From contig VTFK01000586.1 of NCBI GenBank assembly GCA_009617715.1, positions 1-64,000 of the forward strand: a stretch of 64,000 nt of DNA, in the 5' to 3' direction. This document shows positions 12,680 through 25,740 of the stretch, one piece after another. Made by a program: the position numbers and the translations under genes. The DNA is from Plectrocnemia conspersa. Lineage: Eukaryota > Arthropoda > Insecta > Trichoptera > Polycentropodidae. The notes beneath the pieces are model-generated. The model did no database searches. It saw only the letters and a list, made by a program, of their open reading frames with translations, and was not told the DNA's origin. Within the stretch, counting starts at the first letter, position 1; each line of letters opens with the position of its first letter.

Positions 12680-12738
12680 TCAGTTCTCAAGCGACGCCAT
12701 GAGGGGCGCCGGTTTGTTCTCTGCTCTGGCGATAGCCT
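12680..12738 (+). CDS. Xaa-Pro aminopeptidase, coding exon 1 (first half of signal peptide)
   Basis: ATG at 12699 opens a 40-nt coding stretch, MRGAGLFSALAIA plus one base, ending T|gtaagt at 12738, a consensus donor. Exon 2 at 53783 needs exactly one base to complete its first codon (T+AT = Tyr). The joined N-terminus continues [10 protein letters not shown], giving a 23-residue signal peptide with a hydrophobic core and an A-T-A cleavage motif. Phase, start codon and hydrophobic continuity all agree, although the pieces are 41 kb apart. The feature start includes a TCAGTT initiator-like motif at 12680-12685; the real transcription start is unknown. Upstream bases have no clear TATA box. Confidence 0.72.
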
Positions 12739-12892
12739 GTAAGTTTTTTTAATCTAATATATTAAACAGTAACATTAGCTAATAATAATATAATAATACC
12801 AATAACATATTTATTAAGTTACTTTAAAAAAATTATGAGTTTCAAAACTTTTCAAATGTATAAAAAACTTGATCATATGTATTAAAATTTAT

Positions 12893-12918
12893 TTTTATAT
12901 TATATATATATATGTATG
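12893..12918. repeat. AT microsatellite
   Basis: A short run of TA dinucleotides followed by TATG units lies inside intron 1. Confidence 0.8.
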
Positions 12919-14369
12919 TATATTGAGTATAATTATATTATATCGTAATAATAATCACCGCTGATTTGCAATTCGAGCAATTATTATAAAAACACGTGAT
13001 TTCTCCGGTTGACCTTTTACACCGCCAATTCGGGTCAATACGCCGACTGATGTTTTTATATTATATATCTTGTTGCTTTTAAATGCCAGCATCACATTTA
13101 GGCCTCCCCCGGCGGAAGCTATTTCCTTTTTGGATAACCTTTTTCAGCGATTTCACCACCCTTTTTCCGCAACGGAACGTTTCCGCCAATCCCTTTTCCC
13201 CCAATCTGTCCGTTTGAAATATCACTAACGCAATTATTTCACCCAAGCAAATCAGTTTATTTTTATTATAATTCAATATATATGTATCTAACTCAACATT
13301 ATAAGCTATTATATGAATCACCCTATTCATCGATAATACCGTTTAGTAGGAACTACTTTTGCATAAAATATGTACATACATAAATTGGTAATATACATAA
13401 TATTTTAATTATGATGTATGTTATAATGGATATTATGTATCTTATGACCAAAGGGACTATATTATTATAAGCTACAATATATATAGTATATTTAATAGAA
13501 AATACTTGAGCTGCATTGTGATGCCTATTTTATAAAATAGTCTACAGTTAATTTAATAACTATTAAAAAAGTGCTGTTACAAAACCTATTTCTTTCAATG
13601 TTAAATAAGAATTCTGTAGTTCATCGCTTTTTTATTATTAACTATGATTTCAAGATGAGAAATATGTTATTAAGCTCTATGAATCGTCGAAAGAATTATG
13701 TAAGTCATAATTGTATATTACCCATAAAAATATGAGGAATGCATTATTGAAATGAAATATGATATTTTCAATTTAAGTTTACGTCTATATTCTAGTAGTA
13801 ATTAATTATCTCATTTGAACATTAAAGCTCATTAAATAATATTATATAAACATATTTTATCTTTATTTAAAATACATTTCTCTTACAATATTTCACAATA
13901 TTAATACAATGTGATTATTATAAATATTTTTTAAATATTATTTATTATTAGTATATGTATTATCTAAAAAAAATTTTTTTTAATTAATTACATAATTATT
14001 GAGCTGTAATTTTGGAATTAATTACAGTTGCAATGTCAAATATTAATGCACAGAATATATCATATCATATCCATATGTTTTTTTTAAACATTTCACAATC
14101 CACACTAAATATCTCAAACATCATAAATCAAATCGTTCACTTTTATGAAAATCCATATAATAAAAGTAAATATATAGATATGTTTATTATTAATTACTTT
14201 CATATTGAATAATAAAATATGGTGTATTCATTGAAGTAATTTATATATCTATAATAAGTATTATTACTAGATAGTTTTACACATAAAAAATATGCGTAAA
14301 ATCCTTGATATTGTGAACACAAAGACTCAGTGAAATCAATATATGGTAATGCTTCCTTTTGCTGCAATT

Positions 14370-15400
14370 ATGGTCTCAAATCTTTGACCATATTTTTGTT
14401 ACAAATACTAAAAATACAGATTAATAGTATAATTTATAAAAAATCAGACCGCAAGAATTATATCGATTTCTGCATATAAAAGTGTGTAAAAATATTTTTA
14501 TTTTATTATTTTAATATCTATTAAAAAAAAATTTTGGCCCTTTACTTTTTTTATTATTTTTTTAAGCATTCTCTAGCTGCTTACATTCTTCTTTAAGACT
14601 ACTATTTTAATGTTTACAATAGTTTAATGTCTATAGAATTAAAACTATGGTAGTTATAATGTCAAATTTCGTTATATCCTACAATGTAGGACCTACATAA
14701 ATACTAAAAATACATATCTTTTTTACTTTAATTTATATTTTTTATGTTTTTATATTGATTACTAAAAAGCTAAGAAAAATTAATAATTTTAAAAAAAGAT
14801 GGTTAACAAACACACATTTTTAAGATAAGTTTAATGACAATATATTTAATAGATCATTTGTTACAAATTCTAAAAGTACAGATTAATAGTATAATCTATA
14901 AAAAAAAAAAGCGGTCCGGTAAAGACCGCAAGAATGATGTAGATTTCTATATATAAATGTGTGTAAAAATCTATATATTTTGTTTTTTTAATATATATTA
15001 AAAACAATTTGGCTTGAGATATCTACATGATTTATTAGGATAAGTTTAATGACGATATTTTTAAAACTACGTCAGTTATAAATCGTGTCCTCAAAATCCT
15101 ACTTACATAAGTAACCAACAAATATTAAAAAAAAAAATTTTTTTCAATTTTAATGTGTTTTAATTTTTTTCTAAGAATATTATTTGCAAAGTTACGCTTT
15201 TTTAATAGCAGAGATTTTGTTTCAATATTGTGGATAAGGCTAGCAAGCAAACTTGAAATTGTTGACATGATAACTACCATAGTTTTAATTCTATCGACAT
15301 TAAACTATTGTAAACATTAAAGAAGATTGTAAGCAGCTAGAGAATGTTTAAAAAAATAATAAAAAAAATCAAAACAAAAAAGTAAAGGTGAAAAGGTCTG
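14370..15400. repeat. Repeat cluster with inverted arms and internal direct repeats
   Basis: Arms 14524-14665 and 15262-15390 are inverted copies sharing 'cattctctagctgcttac' and 'gaattaaaactatggtagtt' (and complements). Separately, 14395-14500 and 14858-14990 are direct repeats: both carry 'acagattaatagtataat' and then 'gaccgcaagaat'. A GCGGTCCGGTAAAGACCGC hairpin lies in the second direct copy at about 14910. Related sequence occurs at 49690-50180. No transposase is visible; this looks like a non-autonomous element or a nest of them. Confidence 0.65.
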
Positions 15401-17239
15401 TATAGTTCTTGCGTCGGTGTGTAATGGAGTATAATGTGTATAATGCGGTTTTGTACCGCGTAATATACACTGACGTGTGCCTAAACCGTATACCAACGTT
15501 GGAGGCGGTAGTAAGAATGCGGCGTTCTTCTAAACAACTGCTAGGTTCGTGGGTACAGCTAGCGGGACTTCAGACGCGTGTTTGGCGTGTCTCTTGACGG
15601 ATGTTTTTATGAATCGCATGAAATGAAGTTTCATGTAAAAATTATACTACGTGTCCATAAATATCGTTATATCCTAAATATACTATATAAATATAAATAC
15701 TAAAATAATTACCTAGCTTCGTCCAGGATTTATTCAAATTTTTACAAAAAAAATTATCCTGCTATAACAAGCTTATTTTAATATCAAGCTTAAAATAGAC
15801 CTTTTGACTAAAAAATATCAGCTACAATGACATGTGCAAATGTCATGTTGCTACAGTTCTTGTGACAGACAGAAAGAAGTAATCGAAAATTCGTGTAGTT
15901 CTTAAGTAATCTACCTATTAATGTCGAAATATAGGATCTTCATAAAACAAACACGATTGTATACTACAAGGCTAAAAACTAATTTTAACTTTTAATTAAT
16001 TTTCTTGATTGAAATGAATTGTGCGATCATCAATAACTTCGCATCATATCCAAAAACTGTTAATCGTTTTTAATTAATAATTTTATAAAGACGGCCATTA
16101 ATAATTCTTTAAAAGCGGACCACGTTTTATAATAGAACATGTAATTTCGTCCCTGGATTTTACACACCTTTTCCACTGACCCATTATGCACGCATTGTTC
16201 CAATTAACCCAACCCAACCGTCGACGCGAGGTCGCCAATTACAAAGATCACAAAACAAACCGTAAAAGATTGTAACATGTCCTTTGATTAATTGAATATA
16301 AAATCTTCCTAACTTAAATTGTAATTAACCGCAACATAAATAATAAAATAAAAATGTGAAACATTCGATTGGAATGAAAAATGCTTTGGATTTGCATAGG
16401 TGGTCCACCCGTCCACCATTTGATCAAACACAATATTCGCAAAAATATTTCTACGTTCGGAAATTAGCGACCGAGTAACAAGATACGTCCCGCGGATGCT
16501 GCAATTCTTTGATTCAATTACACGATTGAATTAATTGAATTTTGCTAGTTAAACAGAAGGCGTCATTATGCGAACGTAATCGAACCGTTCCTAGACGCCG
16601 ACGATTTTGCCATGCGTGATAATTGATATTTTTTGAGAAGTAATGTCTATTATTAAATGTCAAACTATTGACTTATTGTTATTCAAATGTTGCTTGAACT
16701 TTATATCACAGCAACAGGAATACATGAATACAGAATCTATATTGGAACAATAACAAAAATTGTTTCCAATTATTTTAATTCCACATTTTATTATTTTTTA
16801 AAATCATGCAAAACTAAACTAATATGTTGAAATATTGAGATATTTAAGAAATAAGTTTATGGTAATATACATAATATATAAAATGTTATTATTTAATTGA
16901 AAGTGTTGCTTCTGCAAGAATGAAGTGATGAGCGATAAGAGTGATCTAAAAGTATAATAATATACTAAGGTGAGAGGTGGATTTAAGAATAGTTAAATTG
17001 AATAACTACATACTATACAAACGGGCTATTGATATTCGTAACTATCTTTATTATATTTACTAAATTAATTTTAATTAATAATATATTATAAATACAATAG
17101 TCCATCAACGACGACGATAGACGGCACATACAACTTTTAATAGAGCTCGCAGCCATTGTTAAAATGGCTGTGGATAAATTTTTATTTTAAAATACACACA
17201 AAGGGTATTTTTTTAGAGGTAAAGGACTTTAAAATAAAA

Positions 17240-18330
17240 TAAAATACATAAAATGGTATCGGGTTTACTGGAAAGATAATTTTATGCCATTAGTGTTTAA
17301 ATATGATTTTGGGCACATGGAGCAGCTGGTTCGAATAAAACGCAATCTAGAAGTACAATTTTCGAGCAGCTGGGCCCGTATATCGGAAATAACGCGGCGC
17401 ATGTTGACTTCCAAGTCGTCCATCGTCTCTGGTTTATCGGCGTAGATTATCGCCTTCACATATCCTCACAGAAAATAAATCACACGATCATTAAGGCCAA
17501 TTCACAGTTTCATTACGCGAAATTATGCGCTCATCGAATGTCTCCTTAAATAAATTGATTGTGGCGCGTGATGTGTGCCATGTTGCGCCGTTTTATTGAA
17601 ACTAAGCTCTTCCACATTAATGCCATTTAATTGAGGAACGAAAAAGTCAGTAATCATCGATCTATAGTACTCTCTATAGTTATGGGCAGCATATTTTTTG
17701 AAGAAATATGGACTAATGATTCCACCAGCCCATAAAGCTCACCAAACAGTGACTTTTTATGAATGTAACGGCATCGCAATGCGGTAATTTTGCTTGTTAA
17801 CGTAGCCATTCAATAAAAAATGAGCCTCATCGCTGAACAAAATTTTATAGTGAAAATGAGGATCATGAGCAATCTCGTTTTCGACCCATTCTCCGATCAT
17901 ATGACGCACACAATGATCAAGTGAGTTGGATCTTGTAATATCTTAAACCAAGATTTTTCCGCAAAATCGTCCATTAAGTGGATGCACACAGCTGCAATTG
18001 CTGTACACGATGGCGAATCGCTCATTCGGGTCCTCCTCAATACTACGCTCCACAGCAGAAACAACTTCTTCGGTGCGCACTGTACGACGTCTCTGCGGAT
18101 GTGTATTATCAATTAGAGTGTGCGTGCTGTGAAAAGGACCCATGGTTATTTAAATTACTTTTATGTTAAAGGTAAAATGGATGCAGCGCACGATAAGTTT
18201 CACGAACTGAAACACGATTTTTCAAATAACTTTGCAAGTATATTTATGGCAAATCGAACTCAGCACAAATCAGCTGTCAGCTTATGATAATTTATTTTCA
18301 TTGACATTTGATATTTTTCAATTGATGAGT
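17240..18330 (-). mobile_element. mariner-like element remnant
   Basis: Translated - strand pieces match mariner transposase in order. 18143-17943 reads RRRTVRTEEVVSAVERSIEE. About 17880-17740 reads GYVNKQN-like residues in a broken frame. 17459-17265 reads YADKPETMDDLEVNMRRVIS, the C-terminal 'YxDKPxTIxxLKxNI' block. Frames are interrupted and no clear terminal repeats were found, so it is dead. The order fixes the - orientation. The catalytic D,D34D residues cannot all be placed. Confidence 0.8.
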
Positions 18331-18578
18331 GAGTTAAAAATAATGAGCGTGGAGAGGGCGTATTTACTGATATCATGCGAGCATATATAATTATAAAAAT
18401 GATAATACGGAATCCCTCCCTTTAATTTGATTAGTGATGCTGATGAACATCAATAGTTATCGCGCCGTTTTACCCGATAGTATATCTTGCGACAACCTGG
18501 GTAGGAGGTCGGGCTTAGTCTCAATCCGCGCAGTGTACTAAAAGGCGAATCCCGACTAGATTAGAGTCGTAATTAATA

Positions 18579-18865
18579 ATAGACTGAAACTACTGAGCTT
18601 TAATACTGAAAAAATGCTGCTTTCCCAGGGCCCAAGTAAGAGCGAGTCTAATTAAAATTCTCATAAAAGATAAAATTAAAGACTTACTTTTAAAAACTGG
18701 ATTTGAAAGTGTATTTATTTCTCCAATCGATAGTTCTCATTGCTTTGCATATGCTGTCTTGTCCATCAAAATTTTGGCGTTTGTCTACAAACGAGACAAA
18801 TGGATACAAAAATTGTTGATTTAAGGACATAACTTTTCTAATAGACTGAAACTCCTGAGCTTTAT
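18579..18865. repeat. Direct repeats ~260 bp apart
   Basis: 'aatagactgaaact' followed by 'ctgagcttta' occurs at about 18579 and again at about 18839, with a related 'atgctgcttt' / 'atgccgcttt' tail. An unrecognised 78-codon - strand frame (18926-18690) overlaps the second copy. Its origin is unknown. Confidence 0.5.
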
Positions 18866-19525
18866 GGCAATACATAAAGTATGCCGCTTTTACATCTGGC
18901 ATGGTGTGAGTTTGCACGCGGAACATCTCGTTGGCGTGACGAATTATTGGGTTAATGTGCTTTTATAATTATATTTTGCAAATGGATAGTTCAAAGCAAC
19001 TAACAAACAAACCGAGAAAACGCGTTTTAAATAAAAGAAAACAAAAACCTATTTTTAAAGCAAAAGTTGAAGGTCTTTCTCTTATAATCATGTGGGTGAA
19101 GTTATTCCTGAGAGACGCATAGAACATTAGTGCATGTTAGAATTTTAGAAGTTTTAAATTATATGTAATTAATTCATTTGATAACATTACAAGGGTTTCA
19201 ATTAATTATTTTACACCTGTAAAAGAATACTGTTTTATAAATGTGCATGTATAAAATGGAGCGCACAAATGTAGGTAAAGTATTGAGAGCCTCTGAATTG
19301 ACACAAAAAAAATCCACAAAGGCCGAACAATATATAAAAAAATATGTAAAATAAATTAATGATCTTTAATAATAGAAAATCACTGTTTTTTCTATAATTA
19401 CAGTAAATGCAATATAAAATAATAAAAAAGAAATAGCAACAGAAATAATTTTGGAAAAATACGTAAAATTAACTCACTATTCAAAGGGTTAACTAAATGC
19501 CATTAGTCTTTACGATACGCCGGCA

Positions 19526-19573
19526 GGTTGCTAGGCCTTTGTTATGCTACAGCATAACAAAGGCCTAGCAACC
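19526..19573. repeat. Perfect 23-bp hairpin with 2-nt loop
   Basis: Left arm ggttgctaggcctttgttat + gct (19526-19548) and right arm 19551-19573 are exact reverse complements separated by AC. Half of the stem is short of the length of typical transposon ends, and no internal sequence separates the arms. The next 'ctagcaac' partly repeats the arm. It could form a cruciform, or be transcribed as a hairpin within the intron. Confidence 0.85.
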
Positions 19574-20993
19574 TAGCAACAAATGCTTGAAGTATCAACG
19601 GCCGTTTGGTGCCGTGAGTAGTTAAGTGAGGTTGTAAAAGTGGCGAGTCTCTCTGGTCTCTGGTTCCTCGTGTTCAGATATTGCTCTCCGTATTGCATAT
19701 TAATGTCTTCGAATCAGTGGTGAGTAATTTTAAAATATTTTATACAGGAGAAAAGGCTAATTTATACCAATATCCCTCATCTGTACAATCTATTTAATGA
19801 AACAAGTGTATATCTTACGGGTTCGCTAAAATATATATTAGATGCACGAGACAAAGTTAATTGTTTATCTTAAATACAAAAAATAAACACGGGCATTTAA
19901 TTTATTGTATGCCGATGAATTGAAAATGTTCAAAAGCATCCAAACGATTTCCGACTCACTGTCCTATTAGACCGATTTGGAAATTGCTGCTGACAATTTC
20001 GGCATTGGAAAGTGCCATGTCGTGTCCTTTTTCTGAATCTTTATTATGTGAAAACGAACTGGATACAGAGATTTTTACTAGAGACCTCGGAATTACGTTC
20101 AAGAGAAAGTTGAGATTTTCTCAACATTTCAAAACAGGTTTTGAGGAACGCGTTTCAATATAATATTTCATCAGTGATTCTTATCCTTTATAATACATTA
20201 TTCCGTTGAAATCTTAAAGCAGGATTCTTAATTTGAAACTCCTGCGAAGTCAAATATTCATTCATGATTAAGATAATCCATATGTGAGAGTTGGGTTACA
20301 ATACTTTCTTCTACCCCAGCGCCTATTTATTAAAATCTTTGGGTTATGATTCACTGTGTTATCACAGAAAGGTGTATATTTTTCATATTATAAAGGTAGC
20401 TGTGGACAATTATTTTATTCTTGAAAATTTTCAGCTTTGGGTTTTAAAACATCATCGAACAACGCGTTCAAAGTGACCAGTTTCAACAAGGACTTCCAGT
20501 ATATTCCGATAGCATATTCGGCAGACTATTTGGGTAAAAATATAACTGAATAGAGATAAAAATTTACATATAGTAGGAAAAAAATTGGGTATGCAATATC
20601 TGCTTTTGTTTTCACTTCACCAGCCAACCCTATAATAAAATGCTCGTCAGGCCGCAGCAGCGCGAACTCCTAGGTAACGTTAGACTTGCTTGAAATAAAG
20701 CAAATGTATTCTTTTTATGTTGATATGTCGCGCATATACTTAAATCACAGTTTAAAAAGTTGTTCCGAAATTTTTCACATATGTATGGTAAACCGATATT
20801 TCGGCCCTCTGAAACTAGAAGCGATAATATTCTTCTACTTTGATCTACCCCGTTAAAACTACTTAGGTTAATCCCCTACAATGAGCATCATTTTATTATA
20901 GGCTTCTGTTTTCAAGCAATATGGGCATCGTTGTTTTTATAGTTCTAAGATATCGTTTTCAACAAAAAAAGATGTACGGATTTAAAAAAAATA

Positions 20994-21120
20994 TTATAAA
21001 ATGAAATACCGATAGTAATACATTAACGGTATTTCATTTTATAATACCGGTAGTACCGAAGGGCAATTTTTGCCCCAATACCGGTATTACCAGTATTTCA
21101 AACCGTCACGATGGTGTTAT
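20994..21120. repeat. Inverted repeat with 'accggtatt' motifs
   Basis: Arms 20994-21011 ('ttataaaatgaaatacc') and 21028-21045 are near-perfect inverted copies. They are followed by a run of 'ataccggta' style motifs to about 21115. A similar cluster sits at 51850-51890. This pattern resembles ends of some hAT elements, but no target duplication was established. Confidence 0.45.
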
Positions 21121-24100
21121 TTTATTAAATAAATATATAAAAGTCCGGCTTAGTTTTTGTTACGGTAATTAACAATAATGACTTTCGAAAGTCTGTGTGG
21201 CTATTGTGAGCTCAGTCGCTCTTCAAAGTCTTGGGTGTTCCGAAATTAATATTTCACTCGTGTTTTGTTTGATAAAGCAACTATGATAATAGTGAAATCT
21301 CTTTGTAACGAATACCGAAATAACGCAATTCCCAGTATAACGAATCTTCAATTTGCCCCAGAAAACTTTCATACAAGATGTTTTTATTACGGATCTCAGT
21401 ATAACGAAATATTAATTTAAGAATGATGTTACAACTTGACACAATTTTTTAACAAATTGTATATGTTACACTATCCTTAAAAATGGTAAATTTGTAAAAG
21501 GTTATTTTGATGCTGTAATAATATGGTAATTAAAAATAAAATTAAAATATGTTATCTTCCTTACATTCAATATAACGATTTTTTTCTGTAACGTGAGCTT
21601 CGCTATACTGAGATTTCTATGTACAACTTTCTATAGAGAAATTACGTTCAAGCCCCCACAGATCTATTCAGAACAATTATATCAATTTTTTTGTGAACGG
21701 AAATCACTTTTGTGCATTTCATAACACACATCGTTAGTTTAAAAACGAATCTTTCCTAAAGAATACTGAAAATCTAGGTATATTAAAGTGTGTTTAAGCA
21801 TACAAAGCAAAAGCAATTTTTGATCGTTAACGCATAATGCAAACAGCCAAACGTTATTGGATAAAATACCTGATACTTCGAACGACGACACGCGATCTCG
21901 TTCGTCACTACCGCGTGTAATATAGTATGACATGTCATCGTTTTCCGATTCCAAGTGGTAATGTCTGATTGATGATAACGACCGAACGCAATCGGATCTC
22001 TTGCCGTCCTTCATCCCACCGCCCCTATTAAACAAAGAAACTACATTTTCTACCGTTGACTATACGGCGGAAGAATATTTCGCCAAATTATCCGTGACCC
22101 ATCGATCTAATTAATCAATGTCACGCGCCGCCATTGAATTTTAATCAAGACAGTATTGTTTAATTCCACGGCCGAACGCAAAATGTGCTAAAATAACGTC
22201 CAGTAATATTGTCCATTTTTACGCTTTTTTTATAGTTTGAGTAATTTTATAGTTTGAGTAAAAGTGATCATATTTTTAATAAGCTTAACGCGATTATATA
22301 ATGAAAATATAATAGCTGACTTACCTCCATAATGAAACTTTTCAGATTAACTGAATAGAGTAGCTATTCCGTAATTTGATAACCATATTGATTATTGTGT
22401 TTCTAGAAAGACAACGTAAACGCAATTATGATTGACCTTTCTTCTGTAGGTTATACTATAATAACGGCTTTTGTTTATTTGAAAAGTGTTTTAATCATTT
22501 GTTAGTATTTAAAATAAATGGTCAAATCGACTTTTAAAAAACTTTCATAAAAATTTGTCTTTGATCCAAAAAACATTCTCAAATATTTTTTAAAAGTTAA
22601 ATTGCACCATAATTTAATTAATGCATTATCCTGAGATAACGTGAATCATTTTAGATTGTTTCCAAAGAATAAGCACAGAATTTGGATCCCACAGTTCTCT
22701 TAAGTCGGCACTCAATATTTGTATGCATAAAATGACATTACTTCAACGGATTTCGTAATGTATTTATTTACGTTATTCAAATTAATGTGCCCACTTAACG
22801 TTCAGGGCATTTTCGACTACCTCGTAAACGTGATAAGAGTTGGAAAATATTCGTGATGGTAAACCACCGATGTTGCATTAATATTCAATAGAAGCGTCTC
22901 CGATTGAAAAATTCGTTTCGGACACGATTCGTTTCTGAATATTGGGAACTGCGGCTCACCTTGGTCGGTATCGGTTCATTTCGGCATTAAACCTATTTAT
23001 CTGATGACAGAGTAGTGCTTTTAGTCGATTCATTAGGCGCGTCGCGTCCATTAGACACGCACCGATTGAGGGGAATAGGCACACCACTCCAAAAAAGCAA
23101 TAAATCCTAAAACCTTTCGAGTCAAAAGAAGCCGAGATTTTCGCCAGGTCGAGGGTCAAAAATTCGCTAAGGAATTATATCAGATCTATAGCCGGAGAAC
23201 CCGCCGACCGTGATGATACGCTCCATATAACCGACACAATGATTCCAAATTGTAAAATTAATAATTGACCCACGTGAGTCCATTGATGATCTCACATAAG
23301 CAAATATACATTTACGTTCGTTACTCAAACTTAAATAATGATTGTTAGTTGTACAGAACGATAAACTAAATGTTAAAAGCAAACAGGATATCGGATGCTT
23401 ATGAAAATTTACTAAACATTTTCCAGGAAAAACGAACAAACAATACATATAAATGAAAAGCATTCTTTATTTAATTAAAATAAATTCTCTATCTTATAAA
23501 TATTTATGTTATAATAGAGATTAATTTTATCAAACCGGATGTATTGTAAGACTTAAACAAATATTGCTTTAAAATAGAGTCTGCTTTAAATGTCAAATGA
23601 ACGCTCAAGCAATTATTATTTTTTGTAACGATTGGATAAAATTGTATTTATAAACAGAAAAAATTATATATATAAGCTCATCCTAAAACATCAGTACGAC
23701 ATTTTCCTAAAATATAATTCAAGTCGATTACACAAAATATCAAAATAATCATGACAACGAGTTATTCTGCTGGTTATTTTCATTTAGATATATTTTCTTC
23801 TTGGAACATTTGTCTCTACATATGCACAGAATCATTACACATTTTAGAAAATATATGTGACTGTAGTAACATTTAAAATTATCCTATCACTCATAACATA
23901 TTTTTTTATTTTATAAAATATGATAATTCTTTGAGAAACTGGCGCAAATATATTATATTGTACTATTAATAAAAGCACCAATGCATGAGCACGCTCAAAA
24001 TAAAGATCAAAAGCTGGTACATGCTTTTGCATCATTTAAAATTTTGAGTATTAATTAAAGAAAAGTATTGTCTTTTTTTCTGTATTTAAAATATTTCATA

Positions 24101-25740
24101 TACTATAATTTATATTTTTTTTTCGATAAAAGGCAATAAAAATACACTGTTTTATGTATTTTTAAATCATCATAAATTATGCTAGCGTTGATATACAAGA
24201 TGTCCACACGTCATTAAAATAACATTAAAATCATTTAGCACCTCTCTATGATTAATAGTCTCATGTGAATGAGGAATATCAGTGATTCCTAACGTTTTAT
24301 TTCATTTTGCGTGTAACTACTATAATAAAATAAATCTGGAAGACTTAGCGTTTGCTTAATTTCTATGCAAAATATTATGAAAATATATTACAACTCGTCT
24401 TCTGGGGAATTATTACGACGAGTGAGACGATGTGATTTTAATAGTGTGTTTCTTACGATTAATATGAATCCGATAATAGAGCACTTCCGAGCGCACTGGT
24501 CGTTTGGCAATAAATAGAAATCTATTCCGAGCCTCCATTCCATATCTACAATTTAATTGTGGGCGTTGTAACACTTCTGGACATCGCGGAAGGAGTCCAG
24601 TCAATCGGGATGCAATTCCGAGCACGTGAGTCAACCACTGTCACTGATCATAAAACTTGTCATCGTCGCGGACCGTCTTCCCGATGTGGAGAGATGGCAC
24701 TGAAGAATGGTCATCCATTTTGTATTAAGGTCGCATGACGTCTTTCCAAAGTCTGTTCGAAATGTCAAATATCGTCACTAGAAAAGCATGCGAATCGTTC
24801 TATTTTCAATAGTTTGCACAAAAATGTGTATTCGTATTCGTGTTTTTTTAATGTATCTACATTGATTTCATTAAAATTCATCATGCTCCAAGTTTGTAAA
24901 ATGTTAATCGTTTCTTGGATATCGAGTGCTCAAAAGATGTCCGTTGTATTGTAATATGTTTTACGACTTCAGGCTCCTGATACAACTCGTTGTACCGGTG
25001 CGAATCCATCGTCAAGTTGACACGATGATGTTCCTCATCATCCTGTGCTCGAAAGCCTGCAGCCGCTGATTCATATTCTAGAAATAAGTCTGCTTTTGAA
25101 GTATCAGTATAGACGAAAGACCTGTTGGCTGAAATTAATCACCTGCCAATCTCGGCGCTGACATAATTTTTTGCTTTAATGAGATCCGGAAAAAATGTTT
25201 ATAAATATACATTTTATCCAGATTGTTTTGCTTGCTTCGCTCTTGTTTCACACATCAATCAAATCCTCGGTTCAATCAATTTCTGCAAATTTTTAAGATT
25301 TATGGAATTTCGAGGTCAGTTAGAAAGCTCTTTTTTTAAAATGCGTTTATTTCAATAATATAAATACTTATTATTTATAATATACATGTTACAGTTTATA
25401 ACCATTTTCATATTTACAATTAGCTAAATTTGATAAAAAAAAATAAGAATATAAAACAAAACGTTTGTGGTTATAATTTACGAAAAAAAAAAAAATACGG
25501 GAAAAAAAAAAAAAACTCAATAAATTATTTGAGTACGTTTCATTTCATTTAAGAACTGGAATTATTAGTATGTTGTCTTTTAGCCTTTAAAGCAATTTGT
25601 GCTTGTATTAAAATTTAATGTTGTTTTTATCGTAGTCACCGATACACGAAATTAATGGGTTAGTGTGGTTTCATGAGATATTTTTATAATATTTTCTGGT
25701 ATGAAAATGACAGTGTTTTTTAATTGTTGATATTTTAAGA

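Noticed and set aside
15400..15600. Short GC-richer frame near 15.4 kb considered as a tRNA or exon
   Set aside because: No cloverleaf, A/B box or splice sites could be found.
18690..18926. 78-codon - strand frame starting MFRVQTHTMPDVKAAYF
   Set aside because: It reads rather protein-like, but I could not tie it to any family and it overlaps a direct repeat; left as part of the repeat entry.
19480..19496. 'aaagggTTAA' resembling a piggyBac 3' terminus
   Set aside because: No matching CCCTTT end or subterminal repeat upstream at a suitable distance; short motif by chance.
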